Positions 52,984 to 62,165 of a DNA stretch of 64,000 nucleotides are shown piece after piece. Numbering within the stretch: position 1 is the stretch's first letter; each line of letters starts with the position of its first letter. Origin of the DNA: Chondrus crispus (lineage: Eukaryota; Rhodophyta; Florideophyceae; Gigartinales; Gigartinaceae); the NCBI RefSeq assembly GCF_000350225.1, contig NW_005178626.1, forward strand, positions 22,113 through 86,112, in the 5' to 3' direction. The notes under the pieces are model-generated. The model saw only the letters and a list, made by a program, of their open reading frames with translations. It searched no databases and had not been told where the DNA came from. Position numbers and translations under genes: made by a program.

Positions 52984-54168
52984 CATTTCAACCTGTTCAC
53001 CGTCACTCCAAACATTGCGAAACACGTGGCCAGCAAAATAGAACGATGGTCAATGAAGCTCGCGGCTTTCCGCTACAACATCATGCACATTGCTGGAGAC
53101 GACAAAGTTTGGGCCGACCTTCTATCTCGCTGGGGCGCCACGGATTTTGTACGTCTCCCTCCCAAATTGGCGTCCCTGATGCGTGCGCCTGTCGCCCCGC
53201 ACCTCCAACCAGATCTCACATGGCCGACCCACCATGATCTTGCAGAGGTCCAACGTTTTGCTATCAATTCTCCTCCTGATGAGGCTGGGGAAATTCCCCC
53301 CTCTGGGAAAAACTCTCATGGACTACGAGTCAACCGTTCAGAGTTGATTTGGATTCCAGTCACAGCCACTCAAATGCAGCTTAGACTATGCATAATCGGT
53401 CATTGTGGCCGTGGTGGTCATCACGGTACTGATGCAACCTTTGCCAATGTGCACGGCTACTTTTTCTGGGAGCATATGCGTTAAAAAACAGACATCTCCG
53501 TTTTTTGCAACACTTTTTTGAACTGTTCGTCTATTATCGGGCGTCTTAGCATCCCTCGCACACTCTCGCACGCGCTTCATGCTGAAAACCCCAACGAGCT
53601 GATACATTTCGACTTCCTATATCTTGGCGACAGTATCACCAATGTCACCTACTGTCTTATCATAAAGGATGACGCCTCATCCTTTGTTTGGCTTGAACCG
53701 TGTGCTACGGCTGACGCAGAAGCTGTTGTGGATGTCTTACTACGTTGGGTTGCCTCTTTCGGTATTGTGCTCACCTGGGTATTGGACCAAGGCTCTCATT
53801 TCAAGAACCAGACAATGTCTCTGCTCAATCGAGAGCTCCATGCCTTTCACCATTTTACAACTCCTTATCACCCGCAGTCCAATGGAACTGTAGAATCTAT
53901 GTGCAAGGAGGTTCTACTCGCAGCGAGGGCGTTGATTTCTGAGTTCCGTCTCAAGCTTGTGGAATGGCCATCAGTTATTTGTCTGGTTCAAAGCATTTTT
54001 AATCACTCGATTCGCCCAAGCCTGGGAAACCGCGCCCCCGTCACTGTATTCACGGGTCTACCGGCTGACAACCCTCTGCGAACACTCTTACCACCAGCCC
54101 CAGCCACTCTAGTCTCCCTGGATTTTGTGAAAGCTCAGAAGCTAGTTCACACTGAGGGCCTCCTTTAA
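52984..54168 (+). pseudogene. Gyp-D Pol: end of RNase H and integrase
   Basis: The frame resumes after the CATTT duplication with FNLFTVTPNIAKHVASKIERW and DKVWADLLSRW, typical of the RNase H C-terminus. The integrase follows: zinc-finger remnant (GHCGRGGHHG), a TAA at 53482-53484, then core motifs IHFDFLYLGDS, LDQGSHFKNQ and HPQSNGTVESMCKEV. It ends at a TAA at 54168 with no chromodomain. There is no recognisable LTR after it. Confidence 0.75.
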
Positions 54169-54352
54169 GACAGCATGGACAGCCATGTTTGGATGTATAT
54201 GTTCGCGATTTTCAAAATATTACATGTCCAATAATTTAATGTATTGTGCCAGCGCGCCGTGATCCGTAAATTGGCTCAAGGGGTGCATCATAACGTATCG
54301 TCTCACACGATCCTTCATTCATCCATCCCTCACACATTCACCATAGCACATC
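54169..54352. other. Junction between Gyp-D and Harb-2
   Basis: AT-richer non-coding DNA. It should contain the 3' end of Gyp-D and the 5' end of Harb-2, but I identify neither an LTR nor terminal inverted repeats. Confidence 0.3.
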
Positions 54353-54695
54353 ATGACGACACGATCCCCAGGCTCTTCGTCATCAGGAACATCTTCGGAC
54401 TCCGATTCGTTTGTCGTCGTGGGTGGGGCTGCGTACCACTGGATGAGGACCAAGTTCACAGGAAAGCGCCGATGCAAATCATATGTTCAGCGTCTCCTTC
54501 CATCTCGACATACAGTGTCCTTTGACGACATTACGAGAGCACTAGGCCCCGATCTGTTTCGAAAGTCATACCGCATGTCAGAAGCAGCATTTGCTCTGTT
54601 GCTAAAAGAGGTGCAAGATCTCATTGACAACCCATTCAAGGCGGCCACAGAATATCGAAGGAGTACAGTTCCTCCCGCAGTTAGGCTGGGAATCA
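54353..54695 (+). pseudogene. Harb-2: Harbinger transposase, 5' part
   Basis: ATG 54353 starts a Ser-rich N-terminus (SPGSSSSGTSSDSDS), then a helical region (FDDITRALGPDLFRKSYRMS) and YRRSTVPPAVRLGI. Cut by an LTR at 54696; the frame would continue as TLRILARASYLDLVLAY at 55753, matching Harb-1. Confidence 0.8.
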
Positions 54696-55747
54696 TGTAG
54701 TGCAATACGCACCTGGAAAGGGGGGTGAAAACAAAGGAAAACATTTGGATATGAAAAGTAGTCCGGGTTTGGGGGACACACGTGTGAATAATTGCACTGT
54801 TTTAATTTTTAATTATTTTATTTTATTTAGTTAATTAGTTGGCATTAATTTTGCTGACACTAGATTAGATCTAGGATCTAGCGCCGCGAGCTACTGTACT
54901 GGCTCCGGCGGGGCGATATATATCTTAGCCCTCTGACGACCAAGTCAGTAAAAGTAACCCGAGTTGCCAGAGTTGAATGTCGCCTTGGTCGAAGTCCGTC
55001 TCTACAAAGACGCTCCCTTTTACCTAAGCCTACGGCATCCTCTATCGCTCGGGGTTCCCTTTTCTCTTTCCTTTATTTCCCTATCCTTTTCTATCTCTAA
55101 TTCTACCTATTTTTCCCTTATCTTGTGTTGGTGCCATCGCCCTCGGTTGTGACCGAACCGGTGTAGGTGTTTCGAGCCATCGGGCGACACAGTTGACGTA
55201 GCGCTGCTACTGTGACCCATTTTCGGACGGAGACTGTTGCAACGACGTCTCCCTCGAAGGGCTCCGTCGTATTACGAGCCAGTGTTGGTACCATCGGTGT
55301 CGGTTGCGACCGAACCGGTGTAGGTGTTTCGAGCCATCGGGCGGCACGGTTGACGTAGCGCTGCTACTTTCATTTCATCCCGTCGGGCTGCGTTGCGACG
55401 CCCCCGTCGAAGGCCTTGTCGCGTTACAAGGTGTCGAAGAAGCTCAACGAGCATTGGCCTTACAACCCAGTGGAACCGGGGTACCTACGTACGCGCCCCA
55501 CCCGACACTCGTCGAGCAGATCTCTTCGCAAGTCTCTACCACACCGATCCCGGGCCGGGCTATTTCTCTGTGCCCCCCCCCCATCAGGGATCCGAGCTAC
55601 TACGAGTCGCAAGCTCGTTTAAACGGAGAAGGGAGAGTCGGACACTCCGTAGCGCTGCGCCATCGGCATTTCTTCTTTTTGTTGCTGTTGTTGTTTTTGC
55701 TGGACCATCGGACCGCGGTCTCTGCCCGACAGGCGCATTGCAATACA
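54696..55747 (+). mobile_element. Solo LTR of an unidentified family (1052 bp)
   Basis: It begins TGTAGTGCAATACGC and ends GCGCATTGCAATACA, inverse repeats matching at 13 of 15 positions. It is flanked by perfect AATCA duplications (54691-54695, 55748-55752). A TATA-like GATATATATC lies at about 54914. It shares no obvious sequence with the other LTRs in the window. Confidence 0.9.
55125..55405. repeat. 157-bp tandem duplication inside the solo LTR
   Basis: GTGTTGGTnCCATCG starts at 55125 and 55282. Each unit includes ACCGAACCGGTGTAGGTG and TTCGAGCCATCGGGCG. The second unit is partial and diverges after GACGTAGCGCTGCTACT. Confidence 0.8.
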
Positions 55748-56727
55748 AATCACCTTAAGAATATTAGCCAGAGCAAGCTACCTCGACCTTGTCCTTGCCT
55801 ATTAAGTGGCAGAAAGTACTTTGCACGAAGTATTCAATTCTACGTGTGAGGCACTGATGACGCGGCTTCGTTTGAAAGGGTTCCTACTAGTAGCGCAGGT
55901 TTGCGATCCATTGCAAAGCGCTTTCAAACTTCAAGGAAATCTGTGAATCCGCTTTCGGGTTGCGTTGGTGCGGTAGACGGAATCTGTGTTAAAATTAAAA
56001 AGCCCGATCCTCAAGAAAACCCTGCTATGTTCTATTGTCGGAAAGGTTTTTATGCGATCCCGGTTTAAGCTCTTGTTGACTCTGACTATATTTTTCGTTT
56101 TTGTTCTGCAATTTGTACAGGTTCAACACACGATTCTCTCGCTTTTTCTGTTTCAGGACTGAAACGGGAAATAGACAAGGGCATCCTCGGCACTTGTTAC
56201 TACATTGTAGGAGACGAGGCGTACTCCTGCACAGAGCACATAATCACGCCATTTTCGAAATCAGGTGCTGACACTGACCAAGACAACTTTAATTTTTTCT
56301 ATCCTCCTTGCGCATGCACGAGCAGGCATTTGGCATGCTAGTTGCCCGTTGGAGGATATTACGTGGTGGGTTGGAGTTTCCTGTAAACAAAAGCACTGAC
56401 CTTATTTGTTTGCTAATGAAGCTGCACAACTTTGTGCTCGAAAACGACAGAGAGCGCTCTGTGTTGACCCATCAGCTAACAGACTACGAGAAACAAGTTT
56501 TAGAAGCTGACATCAATCAGTGGTGCCAGGAATCAAGACAATTGGCTCGTGAGTTTCAGGGCAGATACGAGAGAGATTGCTGCAGTCACGACGGAACACT
56601 TCTGCCTGTCAGGAATGGTTCTAGTTCCAGAAAGCGGGACAGGTTGGTTCAAATTGTTAAGGAGAAAGGCAGAGAACGGCCTGAAGTACCGCTGCACCAT
56701 TACAGCGTAGATCATGAACGCATGTGA
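55748..56727 (+). pseudogene. Harb-2: Harbinger transposase, 3' part
   Basis: After AATCA the frame gives ITLRILARASYLDLVLAY and then a TAA. A frame change follows near 55860, then GCVGAVDGICVKI (first Asp) and FYCRKGFYAIPV with a TAA at 56066-56068. Another shift leads to YYIVGDEAYSCTEHII (second Asp). LRMHEQAFGMLVARWR has the third acidic residue, Glu, in a new frame, and 56308-56727 is open to the C-terminus. It is a decayed relative of Harb-1. Confidence 0.8.
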
Positions 56728-57143
56728 CCAATTTATCAAGTGCAACCGTCTGGCCAATCAGGCGAGTAGTGACGGAAGGGATGTGGATTTGATTTCGCGA
56801 CAAGTGGCAAACCCAGTCTCTATTTGATCTACTACCGTTGGTCTCACCAGCCTTGCCGGCATTCAGCTTTGCGTACAGCCGAAAATGTCGTCATGCGACG
56901 TACAACGACGTGAATGTGTGTGTTGATCGCATGTCGATCGCTGTGTGTTTGGCAAGGCTACGCGTCCATCCGTTAGGTGGTGAAGCGATGCATGAATGGA
57001 AGCGACTGCATAGCGAGCGCGCAGAGCAGGCGGACGTGAACGTGAGGACGATAGGAGGCTGGGCAATGCACCGGATGGAGAGATTTGGAGGACATAGGCG
57101 GGTGGTTGTGAAGCGGTGAGGCGGGAGGGAGGAGGCATTCTGG
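56728..57143. other. No supported gene
   Basis: Only a 93-codon frame without similarity (56838-57119) is present. It may be the upstream region of the small ORF that starts at 57144. Confidence 0.35.
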
Positions 57144-57361
57144 ATGGCGCTTTATCCGCATGATGGGGATGAGAATGGGTTTGGAATGCACGGAGGGGAC
57201 GATGGAGAGGTGATGTTTCGATACGAGGGGCGGGAGCGGTATTTCGAGATGGGTGAAGAGCACTCGGCTGTGGAGACGGATGCGGTAGGATTAAAGGAGG
57301 GGTTTGCGACGAGGGTAAAGCGGTGGCGTATGTGGATGTTTTCGGTTTGGTTGTTGGTGTT
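57144..57361 (+). pseudogene. Small ORF interrupted by Copia-3
   Basis: ATG 57144 opens 72 codons (MALYPHDGDENGFG...) ending in KRWRMWMFSVWLLVF, a short hydrophobic stretch. Copia-3 inserts here. On the other side, after one GTGTT, the frame would continue HGSGAVSQKIGRR to a TAG at 62113-62115. The total is a protein of about 86 residues. Acidic N-terminus, one possible membrane-like segment, no family recognised. It could be a host gene or chance. Confidence 0.35.
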
Positions 57362-57487
57362 TGTGATGATAACCATACACGTAGTACACGCATCACAGCC
57401 ACGCACAGACGACGGCGAGCGGCGACTAGCCTTAAGCGAGCAAGTGAGAGATAGGAAGATAAACGGAGTCATCGTCTCATCACCACA
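57362..57487 (+). repeat. Copia-3 5' LTR (126 bp)
   Basis: TGTGATGATAACCATA to CATCACCACA. It lacks 43 bp present in the 3' LTR. The missing segment is bounded by ACCATA repeats. Confidence 0.87.
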
Positions 57488-57495
57488 GGTTATGG
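57488..57495 (+). promoter_or_regulatory. Copia-3 primer site overlapping the start codon
   Basis: GGTTATGG directly follows the LTR and matches the start of the initiator tRNA-Met anticodon-arm complement (8 nt, then ACTTTT instead of GCCCAG). The ATG inside it (57492) is also the first codon of the element's Gag (MDFSRKP). Confidence 0.6.
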
Positions 57496-60400
57496 ACTTT
57501 TCACGAAAACCACTGAAGAACGATCAACAAAACGCGGCGCACCCACCCCGACGCTCATCCAGGCAACGACACAAGCCAACCGCACAAGCCACACAACCCG
57601 GTAGCATGGAATACTGCCCAGCAAACCCCACAACGCCTCCAAGTAGCAGTGTCGAGAGCCCGCACCCAGCGCCTCCACCACTTGTCAAGAGCCCCCCTCC
57701 GCCCCCGAGCGTAGAGATCAACCCGAACCCCCCTCCGCCAACAAGCGTAGAGATCACCCCAACCATGCCAAAAGAAGATCCCACTAACAACCGGTTCCAC
57801 GGACGTCTGCCAACCCTCCAGCCCAACGGGGAAAATTTCCTCATATGGCAGCAAGCGATAAATGATATGGCGTTAATCAACGACATGGAAAACATCCTGA
57901 ACCCCGCCTACACCACACCAGACCAAGACAGTCCAATGTACGGAAAACACAGGAAACAAAGCGCAATATTGCGCATGGCCATCACCAATTCTCTGCCTGC
58001 AGATTTTGCTGCAACGGCCAACCTGGAACTGGGAGTATCACCACTCGAACTCACCCAAGCCATCACCGAACATTTCACAGACAGGACTACCACAGCTCAC
58101 CTCTTGCTAAAACAAGAAGCAGACAACACAAAGCTGACACAAAGCACCACACTAGATGAATACATGACCAAGCATAGATCGATCCGAACGAGGATGAAGC
58201 TAGCTCAGTACCCCAACATCAACACGGGAGAAGCATTCACAGTCCATTTCATCATCCAAGGCCTGTCCGCACACCCCACATACAAAAATCTCCAAGACAT
58301 GTGGATCGAAACGGACACAGTGCCCAACACAATCCATAATATCGGCCAACGCCTGAAAGCCGTCCACGCACGCAGCGTGGAAAAAGACACCCAAAAAACA
58401 GAAACACCCCACGGTCTCCAACACCAGGAAGGAAGCCGCCCTCGTGGACGATCAAGCAGAGGAAGAGGGCGCGCAAGGGCAAAATGGCAGGGACACTACT
58501 GGAACCCAACCGCACCAGCACCCTTCATGCTGCCGTACCCGCAATTCATGCAGCAGCACACACAAGGGGCACACAGTGCAAATCAAAGAGCCATGAACAA
58601 AAAGTACACCCAAGGTCACACAGCGACCCACGAAGAGGACTCGGCGGAGGATGGTCACAGGTATGACATACAGCCGAACACAAACTGCCAAGACTCGGAC
58701 GGTAGGCAATTTGCACTTGACTCAGGAGCACACCCCTCCCACATCCGAAAAGCCACCCATGGCATGCGACCCCTAACCCGCAAAGTCTGCACTAACACGG
58801 CCACATCAACAACCCCCCCCCCCGCGACACACCACGGCATACTCCAGATCCCGACGACACGCAAGCACATGCTTAAGCTACCTTCCATCGTAAACCCGCA
58901 CATCAAGAAAAATCTCTTATCCGTCCATGATATTGCCAAGCAAGGGGGAGCAGTGATATTCTACCCCAACACAGCATGTGTCCTCGACATGCGCAAGAGA
59001 ACGCCACAAGTTGTAGCGACAGCCCAATTCCGCCGCGGACTATACACCCTCAACGTGGCAAAACCAACGCCACACGCAACAACAGCAAGAGCGCTGCCGC
59101 AGCCACACAAAAAAAATCGCAAGACACCCCACACAGGCACAACCACCAAAGTGCGAGGATCACAAGCCCCCAAATCGCTGCCCAGATTGCAAACTCCGAA
59201 AGCACATAAAAACATTGCCCCCATGCACCAGCAGCACAACCCTGCCCAAAAAATCCCTGACACTGTCAATACGCGCACGCAACATGAACACCACCATTGG
59301 CACATGGTATTCAATCATGTTCGCCCATCAACCATACAACAAATGGAAAAGAGAAAAATGATTCCCAACCTCCCAGCATCACTTGCAAACCCGCCCCCGA
59401 AAATCACATGCACAAGCCGCGCAGCAGCAAAACTCCAGCCAGCCAAACACCAGCGCAGACGACACAACTACAAGACCGGCGAGGCACTCAGCAGTGACAT
59501 ATGCGGTCCTTTCCCCACCCCGTCAAGGCAAGGAAACAAATACTTTATGACAGTGATTGACACAAACTCACGATACCTAATAATCACCTTCCTAAAAACC
59601 AGGGACGAAACTGCAGAACAACTGAACAACGTACTGCAACACATCAACAAAAGCAAAACCCACAAACCACGGAGAGTCCAAACAAACAATGCAAAAGAGT
59701 ATCTATCAAGCACGACGCAAACCGTATACCACAACAATGGGGTACAACACACAACCACTGTGCCGTATTCACCCCCGGAAAACGGTATTGCCGAAGAATA
59801 AACAGAACCATACTTAACGCAGCACGAGCGGCATTACACCACAGTACACTCCCCACAGACCACTGGGAAGATGCAATCAAGGACGCCGCATTCAAGTACA
59901 ATAACACGCTTCACCTCGGCACAGGACAAATCCCAACCACAGCATGGCACGGATACACGCCGCAAGTATCACAATACCTAATATTTGGGCAACTGGGACA
60001 TATTCCCAACATCAAGGGAAAGACAAAAATGCACAAGCTGCAACACAGAGCCATCCCCGTCCGGTACCTCTACGCAACCGACCAAAAACACATCGTGGTC
60101 ATGAACAAGGCAGACAGCAAAACACGACGTGTGCGGACAGTGGACTTCAATGTCTACGATCGAGACCGTGACCCCCACAACAACGTTCATGTGGTATTCA
60201 AGGCATTCACGCCCAAGCCAACCCCCGCCCAAATAACCAACACAACCTCCTCCCCAATGCACCATGGCCAAGCCAAAAATTACCCTGATGCAGCACAGGG
60301 GGCGCGAGCGCACAACAAAGAGCTCGATAACCTAGACCAAAACAAGGTTATCACATGGCTCCCCCCTCACAAAATCCCCCAAAAAACCAAACCCATACCG

Positions 60401-61903
60401 CTAACAATGGGGTACCGCTACAAAAGAAATGAGAAAGGCGAGATCATGGAGCGAAAAGCAAGGTGCTCAGCAAGAGGAGACGAGATGATCCCCAACGTCC
60501 ACTTCAACCCTGAAAAAAACGACGACCTATATGGCGGACAAAACCACGGTCAGACTCCTATTTGCCATTGCCGCAGCATTTGATATGAACATCGCGCACA
60601 TTGACATAAAGCAGCGTACCTACATGAAAAGTTTGACCACTCCGGCAGCGAGCAAGTGTATGTACGACAGCGCCCAAGGTTCGATGGAACATACACACAC
60701 GCACACACAGCGGGCAGGCTGAACAAGAATATATACGGCACACCGGGAGCAGGACATACCTACCTCACTGCTGTATTCAAACTCTTTAAAAAGCACAGAT
60801 TCAACCAATCAGAGGCGGACATGTGCCTCTTTCACAGACGAGAAAATGACCACACCATAATTCTCTCTATCAGCATGGATGAATTTACCATCATAAGTAC
60901 GTCCAAAAACTTACAGACCCAGTTCGCAGCCATCTTGGACACTGCATACAACATCAAGCAGCTGGGCGAACCAAGCCAACTACTAGGCTGGACAGTCAAG
61001 AGACTCAAGAACGGCTCAATACATGCCTCACAACCAGCGGCGATACAGTACGTCGTCAACAAGGCGGAAATGGGCGAATGCAATAGCAAACCAATGCCAT
61101 ACAACGACAACACAAAATTGCATGGCTCTGTCCCCGAAGACGAACCAATGCCACATGTCACCAAAACGTATCAACAGCTGCTCGGTGACATCAGATACAT
61201 CGCAGACTCAACGCGACCAGACATATACTTTGTCGCAAACCGATTTCCAGTAGCCGCAAAAAACCCCACGACAAGGCACTGGAATGCCCTCAAGCGTCTG
61301 ATCAGATATATGAAACACACGCAGACGCATGGACTCATATTCGCAGCAGGAAAACACAAAATGGACCTGCGCTGTATTCCAAACCTCCTCGAAACGTATA
61401 GCGATGCGGACTTCGCAACAGACGTCACAGACCGCAAATCCATATCAGGAATGATCCACATGTACAATGGGACACCTGTGTGTTGGGGCTCTATCAAGCA
61501 ATCCATCACAGCATTATCGACATGCGAAGCAGAATACATTGCTGCAACATCGGCAGCACAGCAAACGACATGGATCAGACGTCTACTCAAAGACATCTGC
61601 ATGCTGTCCCAAGACGCCACACCCTTCCACATAGACAACCAATCTGCAATACGAGTCGCAAAGAACAGTGGACCAACAAATCGCAGAAAGTTCATTGACA
61701 TCAGACACCACAACCTCACCCACCAAACCAGAGCAAAGGCGATAAGCATACGCCACATTCAGTCACAAGACATGCTCGCAGATATATTAACAAAGCCGCT
61801 AACACCGAAACAATTCACACAGTTAACAAAAAAGCTACAAGTATGCAACCCCCCATCCCCGCACCAACCAAAGGATCGCGCTACAGCGACGGGGGGAGTG
61901 TGA
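57492..61903 (+). pseudogene. Copia-3 polyprotein (about three frameshifts)
   Basis: The frame is open from ATG 57492 to 59801: Pro-rich N-terminus, Gag core (PNGENFLIWQQAINDMALI), protease FALDSGAHPSHI, and integrase (HHWHMVFNHVRP, SSDICGPF, QTNNAKEYLS, PENGIAEE). A frameshift near 59790 moves to the frame that is open to 60583 (INRTILNAARAALHH, then RCSARGDEM). Another shift near 60525 gives ADKTTVRLLFAIAAAFDM, and a third near 60606 leads into AAYLHEKF and the last frame to 61903. RT active site ILSISMDEFTIIS has SMDE instead of YVDD. RNase H: YSDADFATDVTDRKSISG, LSTCEAEYIAA, HIDNQSAIRVAKNS. No further stops. Confidence 0.9.
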
Positions 61904-62067
61904 TGATAACCATAACAGCGCAGTCGCAGTAGCGCTCACCAAGTGGTGATGACCATACACGTAGTACACGCATCACAGCCACGAACAGACGACGGCGAGC
62001 GGCGACTAGCCTTAAGCGTGCAAGTGAGAGATAGGAAGATAAACGGAGTCATCGTCTCATCACCACA
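61899..62067 (+). repeat. Copia-3 3' LTR (169 bp)
   Basis: Full-length copy: it has the 43 bp missing from the 5' LTR. Otherwise near identical (two or three substitutions seen). Confidence 0.87.
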
Positions 62068-62165
62068 GTGTTTCATGGCTCGGGCGCTGTCAGTCAGAAA
62101 ATCGGACGCCGCTAGCACTGTGTGCGAGGATCGCGCCAACGTAGTACAGGTCCTGTCAAATTAAC

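Larger units (their letters stand above)
57362..62067 (+). mobile_element. Copia-3: Ty1/copia element, short LTRs
   Basis: Perfect GTGTT duplications at 57357-57361 and 62068-62072. LTRs are 57362-57487 (126 bp) and 61899-62067 (169 bp). The polyprotein is interrupted only by frameshifts, so it is probably younger than Copia-1. It is the same lineage as Copia-2 (short LTRs, SMD-type RT motif). Confidence 0.93.
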
